Below are positions 16,077 through 24,264 of a stretch of DNA of 35,660 nt, piece after piece. This stretch comes from Gammaproteobacteria bacterium (GTDB lineage Bacteria; Pseudomonadota; Gammaproteobacteria; Pseudomonadales; Halieaceae): NCBI GenBank assembly GCA_030428835.1, contig JAUIEP010000036.1, forward strand, positions 1 through 35,660, in the 5' to 3' direction. Under the pieces are notes generated by a model, which saw only the letters and a list, made by a program, of their open reading frames with translations, was not told the DNA's origin and ran no database searches. The position numbers and the translations under genes were made by a program. Position 1 is the stretch's first letter. Each line of letters begins with the position of its first letter.

Positions 16077-17824
16077 TCGATCCGCGTTTCCGCCAAACTG
16101 CCGGCACCTGCCCCCGAGGTATCCGAACCGGGCGGCGGCGCCCAGAAATCGTAAAAGTTGAACCACTGCTCCGGCGCCATCTGCGCATAATGCTGCAGGC
16201 GCAGGGCATAGCGGGTAATGTGCTCGCGCAGCAACCGGGCGCGCCGCGCCCGCGGCATGGCCATGTTGTCGGAGAATTGTTCAATAAAAAAATGGTACTT
16301 GCCGCGCCGCAGGCAGAACACCAGCAGCACCGGGCACTGCAGCAGGCCCGCAAGCACGAACGCGCCCTGCGGGAACGAGGCGTCGTGGCCCAGGAACGGC
16401 ACGCGCACCGATTTTTCCGGCGCCGTGGGCGAGGTCCTGTCGGCGGCGATGACGACGAATTCCCCGGCCGCCACTTTTTCCTTGAGCAGGATGGCCGTGC
16501 CCGGATCCACCGCGGTGATCGGTATCAACTCGATATCCGAATCCGGGTTGATCTTCTTCATGACGCGGTTGATGCTCTGCGCGTTCGCGGCGAACACCAG
16601 CACATTGATTTTGATACCCGGTGAGCTTCCCGCCATCGCGCGCAGCAGCTCAATATTACCCAGGTGAGAGCTCAGCAGCACCGCGCCCTGCTGCCGCTCC
16701 ATCAGCTCGAGCAGGTGTTCGCGACCGTTGTAGATGATTTGCTCGCGGTTGATATCGCCCTTCCACGAACCCACCCGGTCGACAATCGAGCGCCCAAAGC
16801 TCATGAAATGGTCGAAGCAGTCTTTCAGCCCCGGCGCCGGTGCCCCTGCCCCTTGCTCAAAAGCGCGCACGCGGGAGAGGAACTGGCGCGAGGCGGCCCG
16901 CGCCTGGCCGTTGCGCAGGAAAAAATAGCCTATGACGGGGTAGAGCAACAGGTAGAGTCCACGGCGGCCGATCAGGCGATAGGCGACGGCCATCAGCCAC
17001 ATACCGACATAGGCGCCGCTTTCACGTATCTGGGACCAGTGGGCCGCTGACCCGGCGTCCTCGCGATGGGCGCGCCGCTGTCGCAACAACATTGGAATCC
17101 GCAGCGGCATACCCAGTACCAGTTTCGTGTGCATGAGGGTGATACGCGCGTTGTCGGCCAGCGGCGCAAAATTCGAGATGCCGTTTTCCGGGTAGGACAC
17201 ACGGCTGCGCAGGAAGCGCACCGGCACACCTCGCCAGTACAGCCGCACCATGATGTCCGTGTCGAAGTCCATGCGGCGCCCGATCGGGTGCTCGCGGGCG
17301 AGATCGTCGCTGGCCGCCACCGGGTAGACGCGGAACCCGCACATGGAATCGACGATCGCGGTGGACAGCGTTTCAACCCAGACCCAGAAATGCGTGATAT
17401 AGCGCCCGTACAGGCGCGATCTCGGCACGCTGTCATCGTAGATCGGCGCCGCGCTCACCAGGGCCCCGGGCTCCGCGCGGGATAGCTCGAGCAGCGCCGG
17501 TATGTCTTCCAGCGCGTGTTGGCCGTCGGCGTCCACCTGTACCGCATGGCTGTAGCCGAGCTCGCGCGCCCAGGCGATGCCGGTCAGTGCCGCCACCCCC
17601 TTGCCGCGATTTTCCGGCAGCCGGCGCAACGCAAGCCACGGTTCACGCGCGACCAGGGCGTCAAGCACCTCGGCGGTGGCAGCGTCGCTACCGTCGTCGA
17701 CTATCAGGCAGGGCAAACCGAGGTCGCGCAGGCGCTCGATCGTGGCGCCTATCAGGGGTCCCTGGTTATAGATTGGAATCAGCAGGCATGGCTTGTGCGC
17801 AGCGGGCTCGGCGTGACCTTCCAT
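16073..17824 (-). CDS. Glycosyltransferase family 2-lysophospholipid acyltransferase fusion
   Basis: The 583-residue protein joins two domains. Residues about 10-250 are a GT2 nucleotide-sugar transferase with LLIPIYNQ, IVDDGSD and the metal-binding VDADGQH. A hydrophobic stretch (MWLMAVAYRLIGRRGLYLLLYPVIGYFF) leads into a LpxL/HtrB-like acyltransferase, with the catalytic pattern H-x4-E in SSHLGNIE and RVPFLGHDASFPQG further on. Such fusions are a regular member of aryl polyene clusters. The role is probably to attach a sugar or acyl group to the pigment lipid at the inner membrane. It lies nine bases after the ApeP-like gene and is its operon partner. Confidence 0.9.
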   Translation of the reverse strand: MEGHAEPAAHKPCLLIPIYNQGPLIGATIERLRDLGLPCLIVDDGSDAATAEVLDALVAREPWLALRRLPENRGKGVAALTGIAWARELGYSHAVQVDADGQHALEDIPALLELSRAEPGALVSAAPIYDDSVPRSRLYGRYITHFWVWVETLSTAIVDSMCGFRVYPVAASDDLAREHPIGRRMDFDTDIMVRLYWRGVPVRFLRSRVSYPENGISNFAPLADNARITLMHTKLVLGMPLRIPMLLRQRRAHREDAGSAAHWSQIRESGAYVGMWLMAVAYRLIGRRGLYLLLYPVIGYFFLRNGQARAASRQFLSRVRAFEQGAGAPAPGLKDCFDHFMSFGRSIVDRVGSWKGDINREQIIYNGREHLLELMERQQGAVLLSSHLGNIELLRAMAGSSPGIKINVLVFAANAQSINRVMKKINPDSDIELIPITAVDPGTAILLKEKVAAGEFVVIAADRTSPTAPEKSVRVPFLGHDASFPQGAFVLAGLLQCPVLLVFCLRRGKYHFFIEQFSDNMAMPRARRARLLREHITRYALRLQHYAQMAPEQWFNFYDFWAPPPGSDTSGAGAGSLAETRID

Positions 17825-17833
17825 GAGTGGACG

Positions 17834-18271
17834 CTAGGCCTGCAGTGCCACCAGTGCCTGGCCGGCCACGACAGTCTCGCCGTCGTGGCTGACGTCGAAG
17901 GCGTAGCTCGACCCGGAGTCACTCACAGCCAGCCGGGTGGCAATCACCTGCAGCTCACCCGGCAGGTCATCCAGCCGGGCGCGATGCCACCGCACCCGGG
18001 ACAGGACCGCTATGTAGCCGACCCTCGGACTGCCCTCTGCGGTAGCGCACAGCGCGCCGTGCAGGGCCATCGCCTGGGCGGCGTACTCGATCCCGGCAGA
18101 AGCCGGCAGCCCGGTGGTATTGCGCAGTGGATTGTCAGGAGCGGTGTGGCTGACGGCGCGGCAGGTTATCTCCCCGTCGCTCCATGTCGCGACGCGGTCC
18201 AACAGGCACATCGCGCCGCTGTGGGGAATCAACTGCGCGATTTCCTCGCGCGCAGTGGTGGGCACTGCCAC
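17834..18271 (-). CDS. ApeP-like 3-hydroxyacyl-ACP dehydratase
   Basis: A small hotdog-fold protein of 145 residues of the ApeP/FabZ-like group. The pattern LIPHSGAMCLLDRV near the N-terminus is the family's active-site region with its His. GIEYAAQAMALHG marks the central hotdog helix. It should remove water from a beta-hydroxyacyl-ACP during polyene chain growth. GTG at 18271 is chosen because GGAG lies seven bases before it. An open frame continues upstream to 18547 but would run antisense through the divergent ApeI-like gene. The locus has a second ApeP-like gene at 32146-32601. Confidence 0.85.
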   Translation of the reverse strand: MAVPTTAREEIAQLIPHSGAMCLLDRVATWSDGEITCRAVSHTAPDNPLRNTTGLPASAGIEYAAQAMALHGALCATAEGSPRVGYIAVLSRVRWHRARLDDLPGELQVIATRLAVSDSGSSYAFDVSHDGETVVAGQALVALQA

Positions 18272-18335
18272 TCGATCGCTCCGGCTGACAAATAAGGCCG
18301 GTAGTGTAAAGGATGGCGACAGGCAAGGCGACGTA

Positions 18336-18341
18336 TATAAT
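18336..18341 (+). promoter_or_regulatory. Candidate -10 box of the DAR operon
   Basis: A perfect TATAAT lies 27 bases before the ApeI-like start at 18368, in the 96-base divergent gap. No good -35 match is 16-18 bases upstream, so activation by a protein would be needed. A similar TATAAATGGC sequence occurs at 28566 in front of the radical SAM gene. Confidence 0.3.
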
Positions 18342-18367
18342 GGCCTCCCCACAGCGCGAACCTCCCC

Positions 18368-18679
18368 ATGAGCCTCACCCCCATCGAGCTTTGCATCGAC
18401 GCCGCGCACCCGGCGCTGCCCGGCCATTTTCCCGGTCACCCCGTTGTGCCGGGTGTGGTGCTGCTCGACCGCGTGGTCACGGCCCTGGCCGAGCGCGATA
18501 TTGCCGTGACGGGAGTGCGCAAGCTCAAATTTCTCGTGCCCGTGCAACCCGGGCAGGCGCTGCAGCTACAGCTCGGCGAACCCGGGGGCGACAGCCTGCG
18601 TTTCAAGCTGGTCGAGCCGGTGTCACAGGCCGTGCTCGCGGAGGGCAACCTCGACCTGACGCCGCGTGGCGAGGCCTGA
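18368..18679 (+). CDS. ApeI-like hotdog dehydratase
   Basis: The 103-residue protein has the FabA/FabZ-type active-site motif HFPGHPVVPGVVLLD near residues 20-34. This loop holds the catalytic His of hotdog dehydratases. Length is close to the short ApeI proteins, which are known to pair with ApeP as a heterodimeric dehydratase. Here the ApeI-like and ApeP-like genes are divergent neighbours, so co-expression and pairing are likely. It is the first gene of the rightward dar unit, and DarA follows after 61 bases. Confidence 0.85.
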   Translation: MSLTPIELCIDAAHPALPGHFPGHPVVPGVVLLDRVVTALAERDIAVTGVRKLKFLVPVQPGQALQLQLGEPGGDSLRFKLVEPVSQAVLAEGNLDLTPRGEA

Positions 18680-18740
18680 TGACGCGTGGCATAATCGCCC
18701 CACCCGGCGCGCCGGGACCATCGGGAAAGAATTGATTTTA

Positions 18741-19694
18741 ATGGAAAAACGCGTACTCATTGTCCACTTCAGCCAGTCCGGCCAGCTGCATGACGTGGTG
18801 CGCTCCGTGGCCGCTGCACTGGAGGCGAGCGACGCGATCGAGGTCACCCACGAACTGCTCAGGCCACAGTCCGACTACCCCTTCCCCTGGCCGTTTTTCC
18901 GCTTCTTCGACACCTTTCCCGAGACGGTGCACGCCGATCCGGAGCCCATCCTGCCCCTCTCGGACGCCTGCCGCGCGCGCTACGACCTCGTCATCCTCGC
19001 CTACCAGGTGTGGTTCCTGTCGCCCGCCCAGCCGATCACCGCGTTCCTGGATTCACCCGAGGCGCCGGGACTGCTGCGCGACACCCCGGTGATCACGCTG
19101 ATCGCCTGCCGCAACATGTGGCTCATGGCGCAGGAGACAATGAAGCAGCGACTGGAGGCACTGGGCGCACGACTGATCGACAACATCGTGCTGACTGACC
19201 CCGCGCTGAGCGGCCTCACATTCTTCTCCACACCCATGTGGGTGCTGACCGGAAACAAGGGTCCATGGCTGGGCGGCCTCATACCGGAGGCTGGGGTAAC
19301 TCCCACGGATATCGCGCGCGCGAGCCGCTTCGGCGACGCGATTGCGCGACAACTGCCGCACCGGGAGGCCGGTGACTCCGGCCCCATGCTGGCCGGCCTC
19401 GGTGCGGTCACCGTCAACGAAAAACTCATCGCCTCGGAACGCATCGCCATTCGCAGCTTCCGCATCTGGGGCAGCCTGCTGCGCCTGCTCGGCAAGCCGG
19501 GGAGCCCCCTGCGCCGCCTCGTGCTGGTTGTGTATATCCTGTTCCTTGTAACGATGATCCTCACCGTCGTACCGGTCACGGCCCTGCTCAAGGCACTGTT
19601 CAAGCCGCTGCTGCGCGAGCGCATCGCCGCGCAGCGCCGCTATTACTCCGCGCCCTCGGGCGAGGATTTTTCCCTGGCTGCGGCGGCAAAATGA
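18741..19694 (+). CDS. darA: DarA-like dialkylresorcinol-forming enzyme (flavodoxin fold)
   Basis: The 317-residue protein starts with a flavodoxin-like strand and loop (VLIVHFSQSGQ) that would bind FMN phosphate. The middle holds LVILAYQVWFLSPAQPITAFL, and the C-terminus has one membrane helix (LVLVVYILFLVTMILTVVP). This is the architecture of DarA, which oxidises the cyclohexanedione made by DarB to an aromatic dialkylresorcinol. The stop codon overlaps the DarB start by four bases (19691-19694), as expected for partners. ATG at 18741 is used; an in-frame start at 18666 would overlap the preceding gene. Confidence 0.88.
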   Translation: MEKRVLIVHFSQSGQLHDVVRSVAAALEASDAIEVTHELLRPQSDYPFPWPFFRFFDTFPETVHADPEPILPLSDACRARYDLVILAYQVWFLSPAQPITAFLDSPEAPGLLRDTPVITLIACRNMWLMAQETMKQRLEALGARLIDNIVLTDPALSGLTFFSTPMWVLTGNKGPWLGGLIPEAGVTPTDIARASRFGDAIARQLPHREAGDSGPMLAGLGAVTVNEKLIASERIAIRSFRIWGSLLRLLGKPGSPLRRLVLVVYILFLVTMILTVVPVTALLKALFKPLLRERIAAQRRYYSAPSGEDFSLAAAAK

Positions 19695-20842
19695 GCAACA
19701 GGCCGGTCTACATAACGGACGTCACCGCGTTCCTGCCGGGCGCGCCCGTCGACAACGACGACATGGAGCGCCTGCTCGGCCAGGTGGGCGAGCGCCCCTC
19801 GCGCGCCCGGCGCGCCATCCTGCGCTCCAACGGCATCACGAGCAGGCACTACGCCGTCGACCCCCGGACCCTGCAACCCACGCACAACAACGCGCAGATG
19901 ACCGCCGAGGCGGTGCGCAAGCTGGACGGCCGCAGGATCGCGCTGGCCGACATCGAGTGCCTTGCCTGCGGCACCTCCATGCCGGACCAGCTGCTACCCA
20001 ACCACGCGTCCATGGTGCAGGGCGAGTTGGGCCTGCCGCACCTCGAGGCGGTGGCGACCTCGGGCGTCTGCGCGAGCAGCATGGCGGCACTGAAGTACGC
20101 GTATATGGCGGTGCGTTCCGGACTGCACGGCACCGCGGTGGCCACGGGCTCGGACCGCTCCTCCGCGATCATGCACGCACGCCACTTCAGTGGCGAGCTG
20201 GAGGGCGCCGCCGAGCAGCTCGATAAACGCCCCGAACTCGCCTTCGAGAAAGACTTCCTGCGCTGGATGCTGTCGGACGGCGCCGGGGCGATGCTGCTAC
20301 AGGACACGCAGGCGGACAACGGGCTGTCCCTGGAGATCGACTGGCTCGAGATGCGCTCCTACGCGGGCGAAATGGAAGCGTGCATGTACGCCGGCGCGCA
20401 GAAGCGGGACAACGGCACGCTGCGCGGCTGGCAGGACTTCGCCGTGGGGGAGCTCGCCGCCGACTCGGTCATGGCGATCAAGCAGGACGTCAAGCTGCTG
20501 AACGAGAACATCGTGCGTTACACCGTGGAGCGGCCGCTCGCGGATATCAGCGCGCGGCACGCTCTCGACGCGCGCGACATCGACTGGTTCCTGCCGCACT
20601 ATTCCTCCGAATTCTTCCGCGACAAACTCGCCGCGGGACTGTCGGCCGTCGGCCTCGACATTCCCATGGAGCGCTGGTTCACCAACCTCACCTACCGAGG
20701 CAACACCGGGGCCGCGTCGATGTACCTGATGCTGGAGGAGCTGTTTCACTCCGGCCGGCTCAAGCCCGGTGAGCGACTGCTGTGCTACGTACCCGAGAGC
20801 GGGCGCTTCTCCACGGCCTTCCTTCACCTGACGGTCAGGTAA
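19691..20842 (+). CDS. darB: DarB-like ketosynthase III (dialkylresorcinol cyclase)
   Basis: A thiolase-fold KAS III-type protein of 383 residues. The catalytic triad is readable: Cys127 in TSGVCASS, His303 in LPHYSSEFF and Asn338 in YRGNTGAAS. DarB joins two beta-ketoacyl thioesters and closes the ring to a dialkyl cyclohexanedione, which DarA then aromatises. The gene begins within the last bases of darA and is followed by the small HTH-like gene five bases later. A KAS III starting fatty-acid chains is the alternative, but the DarA partner makes DarB strongly favoured. Confidence 0.92.
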   Translation: MSNRPVYITDVTAFLPGAPVDNDDMERLLGQVGERPSRARRAILRSNGITSRHYAVDPRTLQPTHNNAQMTAEAVRKLDGRRIALADIECLACGTSMPDQLLPNHASMVQGELGLPHLEAVATSGVCASSMAALKYAYMAVRSGLHGTAVATGSDRSSAIMHARHFSGELEGAAEQLDKRPELAFEKDFLRWMLSDGAGAMLLQDTQADNGLSLEIDWLEMRSYAGEMEACMYAGAQKRDNGTLRGWQDFAVGELAADSVMAIKQDVKLLNENIVRYTVERPLADISARHALDARDIDWFLPHYSSEFFRDKLAAGLSAVGLDIPMERWFTNLTYRGNTGAASMYLMLEELFHSGRLKPGERLLCYVPESGRFSTAFLHLTVR

Positions 20843-20847
20843 AGCGC

Positions 20848-21261
20848 GTGCGCGAGGACGAGGTCCCCCAGGACGCGGATAACAGCACCTACGGCGGCAG
20901 CCGCAAATTGCTCTACGCCCAGTCCGGCGACGGCAATTTCGTTGGCGTGAAGTCCGCGGGGTGGGACGTCGAGGCCGAGGCCACCCGCATGGCACTGGAG
21001 TTGCTGGAACGCCAGTGCGAGCAGAGCTGGGACCGCGCCACGCGCGGCGTCAGCGCGCCGCTGGAGTACTACATGGCCTATCGCCGCATGGACGTCGCAC
21101 TGCTCGCGCAGACGGCCGGCATGGCCCGGTGGCGCGTGCGCCGGCACCTGCGGCCACGGGTCTTCGCGAAACTGCCGCAGCGCATCCTCGCCCGCTACGC
21201 GCAGGCACTGGAGCTGCCCGTGGAGCAACTGCGCACACTGCCCGAAGCGCCACTGACGTGA
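20848..21261 (+). CDS. Small HTH-like protein of the DAR operon
   Basis: The 137-residue protein has no family I can name. Residues about 79-131 resemble a Xre/Cro-type helix-turn-helix (RMDVALLAQTAGMARWRV, then ILARYAQALELPVEQLRTLP), a pattern of two helices, turn, recognition helix and scaffold helices. The N-terminal half (STYGGSRKLLYAQSGDGNFVGVKSAGWDVE) is of unknown role. Start GTG at 20848 has AGGT upstream. The stop overlaps the next gene's GTG start (GTGA), so it is translationally coupled to the BtrH-like gene. It could regulate the cluster or be a structural accessory; neither is shown. Confidence 0.7.
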   Translation: MREDEVPQDADNSTYGGSRKLLYAQSGDGNFVGVKSAGWDVEAEATRMALELLERQCEQSWDRATRGVSAPLEYYMAYRRMDVALLAQTAGMARWRVRRHLRPRVFAKLPQRILARYAQALELPVEQLRTLPEAPLT

Positions 21262-22250
21262 CCGGCTTCGAACACCGCCAGTCGGCACACTGCGAAAGCG
21301 GTGTCATGTCCTCGCTGCTGACACACCACGGATTGCCCACCACCGAGCCGATGGCATTCGGCCTCGGCGCGGCGCTCGCGTTTGCCTACGTGCCTTTCAT
21401 CAAGCTGTCGGGTATGCCCCTCATCGGCTATCGGATGCCGCCGCGCCATATCATCAGGGGCCTGTCCAAGCGCCTCGCCATCAGGATGAAAACGCAGACC
21501 TTCCGCGACGCCGACGCGGGGATGGCCACGCTGGACCGCCTGCTGGACGAGGGAAGAGTGGTGGGCCTGCAGACCTCCGTCTACTGGCTGCCCTATTTCC
21601 CCGAGACCATGCGCTTTCACTTCAACGCGCACAACCTCATCGTCTACGGTCGCGAGGGGGGCGAGTACCTGGTGAGCGACCCGGTCTTCGAGGAACCCGT
21701 GCGCTGCGACGCCGCCGCATTGAAGAAGGCGCGCTTCGCCAAGGGTGCACTCGCCGCCCGCGGCCTGCTGTACTACCCGACGCAGGTTCCCGCGACGTTC
21801 GATCTCGAGCGCGCGGCGCGCGGCGCCATCCGGGCCAATGATCGCTACATGACCGGCGCACCACTTCCGGTCATCGGTATTCGAGGTATCCGTTACCTGG
21901 GCAAGACCATCAGGAAGCTGGCGGCGAACGACAGCCGGCGCGAGACCTACCTGCCGCACTACCTGAGCCATATCGTGCGGATGCAGGAGGAGATCGGCAC
22001 AGGCGGGGCGGGCTTCCGCTTCATGTACGCCTCCTTCCTGCGCGAAACGGCAAACACGATCCGCAGCGACCTGCTGGCCGAGGCTGCCGAACTGCTGGCC
22101 GAGGCCGGCGATCACTGGCGCATGTTCGCACTGACCAGCAGCAAGATGTGCAAGGGGCGCAGGCCGCTGGACGGCGACGAACTCGCGCGCCAACTCAACG
22201 TCTGTGCCGACCAGGAGGCCGCCACCTGGCGACTGTTACAACGGTTCTAG
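21258..22250 (+). CDS. BtrH-like acyltransferase with Cys-His-Asp triad
   Basis: The 330-residue protein has a BtrH N-terminal domain. It begins FEHRQSAHCESG, which places a Cys nucleophile at residue 12. His125 in FNAHNLIVYG and Asp141 in VSDPVF complete a papain-like triad. BtrH in butirosin synthesis transfers an acyl group from an ACP onto an amino-sugar. By analogy this protein could move the aryl polyene acyl chain from ACP to the dialkylresorcinol hydroxyl, making the ester of flexirubin-like pigments. That role is inference. The GTG start overlaps the preceding gene by four bases. The 3' end overlaps the convergent gene at 22247 by four bases. Confidence 0.82.
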   Translation: MTGFEHRQSAHCESGVMSSLLTHHGLPTTEPMAFGLGAALAFAYVPFIKLSGMPLIGYRMPPRHIIRGLSKRLAIRMKTQTFRDADAGMATLDRLLDEGRVVGLQTSVYWLPYFPETMRFHFNAHNLIVYGREGGEYLVSDPVFEEPVRCDAAALKKARFAKGALAARGLLYYPTQVPATFDLERAARGAIRANDRYMTGAPLPVIGIRGIRYLGKTIRKLAANDSRRETYLPHYLSHIVRMQEEIGTGGAGFRFMYASFLRETANTIRSDLLAEAAELLAEAGDHWRMFALTSSKMCKGRRPLDGDELARQLNVCADQEAATWRLLQRF

Positions 22251-23104
22251 CGGCGCAACAGGACCGCGCAGTGACGACCGAGCGGGTCGCGGTTGAGGTA
22301 CAGCAGCCGGCCGCTGCCGCGGGAGAGGAAATCACAGAACAGGCGCCCCGACCAACTGTCGAAGTACCCGGACGGCGGGACCGACCACGCCGCCAGTCCC
22401 AGCTGCTCGCACCAGCGCCCGGCCTCGTCACCGAGGAACTGGCCGGCGCCGAGCACGGCGTCACCGAGATCCTGCCGCGCCAACCACGCCTCGAGGGACT
22501 GCGCGTCCGGGAAGTCGTACACATCCTCGATGGCACCCTGCACTTCCTTCGCTCCGGGCTCGCGCACTAGATGCAGCCAGTGACTGGCCTCGGCCAACTC
22601 GCTGCCGGGTGCCAGGCCGAGGCGCTCCGCGTGTTCGCCGGCCGGCTCGACCACCATGTCGACCACACCCACGAGCGCACTGCTGACCCCGTGGTAACGC
22701 ATGTCGAGGGCGGCACTGGCGAGCGCGTTTTCCAGCGCGAAATAGCGACTGCCGATAAAAGCGCTGGCCGCCTCGATGCCCAGCGCCTGCGCGACGTAGA
22801 AACAGGCGGCGTTGCTGACCGTGTTGATAAAGTTGAGCGGCCGCGGCGAACGCCCCTCCGCACAGATCGCCTCGAGCACACCGACCATGGCACCCATATC
22901 GCCACGCCCGGAACTCAGGTAAAGCGCGGTTTCCCGCGGCAGTTCACCGGCAGCGCGACCGGCACCGATCAGGGCGAGCTGGATAAAGCGACCGACACGG
23001 CGCACATCGACGCCGATGCTCTCGCGCACAAGCTGCTTGAGTGGAGGCAATTCATCGCCCGCGGTCTCGCAGTAGGACCCCTGCCCGACAACGTAGAGCG
23101 TCAC
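22247..23104 (-). CDS. Ketosynthase-like chain-length-factor protein without active Cys
   Basis: The 285-residue product is related to the beta-ketoacyl synthase N-terminal domain and the Ketoacyl-synt_2 chain-length-factor group. The position of the ketosynthase nucleophile reads NTVSNAA near residue 97, so the Cys is replaced by Ser. No HGT or GHTLG motif is present. It should therefore not condense but pair with the active KS that overlaps it (GTGA overlap at 23101-23104), as ApeO pairs with the ApeC CLF in known systems. ATG is absent; GTG at 23104 is used because a longer frame would overlap the KS. Confidence 0.75.
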   Translation of the reverse strand: MTLYVVGQGSYCETAGDELPPLKQLVRESIGVDVRRVGRFIQLALIGAGRAAGELPRETALYLSSGRGDMGAMVGVLEAICAEGRSPRPLNFINTVSNAACFYVAQALGIEAASAFIGSRYFALENALASAALDMRYHGVSSALVGVVDMVVEPAGEHAERLGLAPGSELAEASHWLHLVREPGAKEVQGAIEDVYDFPDAQSLEAWLARQDLGDAVLGAGQFLGDEAGRWCEQLGLAAWSVPPSGYFDSWSGRLFCDFLSRGSGRLLYLNRDPLGRHCAVLLRR

Positions 23105-24264
23105 GAGCGCCTCCCGCCGCCGATCACGAGCGAGGTGTTGTTCCCGCCGAAGCCGAAGTAGTTGAGCATGAACACGCCCGCGCGCATGGGCGTGGGCGCC
23201 TGCGTGAGGGTCACGCCGAGGTCGCCGGCAGAACTGCTGATGCCCGGCGTCCCGACCAGGAACCCCGCCTGCAGGGCGCGGTAGAACAACACCAGCTCTG
23301 CCAGGCCGCAGGCACCCAGGGTGTGTCCGAGATAGGGTTTCAGCGCGCACACGGGCGGCAGCTCGTCGAAGACCTGGTGCATGCCCGCCGCCTCGGCCTC
23401 GTCGTTGGAGAGGCTGGCCGTGCCGTGCACCTTGATCGCATCGATGTCCGCGGGCGCCAGGCCGGCATCGGCGAGGGCCTCGCGCATCACGCGGGCGATG
23501 GTATCGCCCGCGGGCTGCGATGCCGTGATGCTGTGTGTGTCGCTGATGCTGGCGGAGCCGCGCAACTCGAAGTGGCCTTCGCTACCGGCGGGAGCACGGC
23601 CAATCACCAGCGCGGCGACCGCCTCTCCCAGCACGAGTCCGTCACGCGCGCCGTCGAAGGGCTTCATCACGGAACCGGTCAACAGCCCGAGACCCTGGAA
23701 GCCGAGCGCGCTGACGTCGTTGTACAACTCGACCCCCAGCACGAGCGCGTGCTGCAACCGGCCCGCCGCAACCTGCGTGACCGCCGCTGCGAGGGCATTG
23801 GCGCTTGCGGTACAGGCGGTATTGAAACTGTAGTCCGGCCCGCGCATACCCAGGCGCCCTGCAAGTTCATACGCGAGCTGCCCGATACTGGAACCGCGCA
23901 GGGCCAGCGCCCCGTCACCTGCCGCAAGCTCGGCGTGATACGCGTCTTCGAGCGCGCAGATGTCGAAGGAGGAAGAGCCGAGAAACAGGCCGGCGCGCTG
24001 CCGCGCCCCCGCCTCCAACCCGGCTTCGGAAAGGGCCTGTTCCGCTACACGAATAGCCACCCGGTACAGGCGCTCCTGCGGTGTGTGTACCGGCTCGTCG
24101 CAGAGCAACTTGTAGGGGATCGACAAGGGCTCCCCGGTCAGGTTGTTTTCGATGACCTCGGGTGCGGCCGGCGCATCGCGCAGGGCATCTACGCACGCCG
24201 TGACGTCCCTGCCTAGAACGCAGTGCAGGCCGGCGCCGAGGAACGCAACGGGGCCCTGGCTCAT
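23101..24264 (-). CDS. Beta-ketoacyl-ACP synthase (KAS II type)
   Basis: A 387-residue decarboxylating ketosynthase. Active-site residues are the Cys151 in NTACTAS, the His in KVHGTAS and the His in YLGHTLGACG. It elongates an ACP-bound chain with malonyl-ACP. The preceding ACP gene overlaps its start (ATGA at 24261-24264), and the CLF-like gene overlaps its end, so ACP, KS and CLF form a translationally coupled minimal synthase. The locus also holds KS genes at 30172 and 32594. Which chain each KS serves cannot be told from sequence. Confidence 0.92.
   Translation of the reverse strand: MSQGPVAFLGAGLHCVLGRDVTACVDALRDAPAAPEVIENNLTGEPLSIPYKLLCDEPVHTPQERLYRVAIRVAEQALSEAGLEAGARQRAGLFLGSSSFDICALEDAYHAELAAGDGALALRGSSIGQLAYELAGRLGMRGPDYSFNTACTASANALAAAVTQVAAGRLQHALVLGVELYNDVSALGFQGLGLLTGSVMKPFDGARDGLVLGEAVAALVIGRAPAGSEGHFELRGSASISDTHSITASQPAGDTIARVMREALADAGLAPADIDAIKVHGTASLSNDEAEAAGMHQVFDELPPVCALKPYLGHTLGACGLAELVLFYRALQAGFLVGTPGISSSAGDLGVTLTQAPTPMRAGVFMLNYFGFGGNNTSLVIGGGRRS

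Noticed and set aside
14895-16154. Plus-strand open frame of 419 codons
   Set aside because: It is antisense to the FAD enzyme with all its motifs. The translation has no recognisable fold and spans the promoter region.
18272-18547. N-terminal extension of the ApeP-like gene
   Set aside because: The frame is open, but it would cross the divergent ApeI-like gene and has no hotdog sequence. The GTG at 18271 has a good ribosome binding site and gives normal family length.
21195-22193. Minus-strand open frame of 332 codons
   Set aside because: It is antisense to the BtrH-like gene, whose Cys-His-Asp triad is intact. High GC makes long stop-free antisense frames common here.
23041-24216. Plus-strand open frame of 391 codons
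   Set aside because: It is antisense to the KS gene with its active-site Cys and His motifs, and has an Arg/His/Gln-rich shadow composition.
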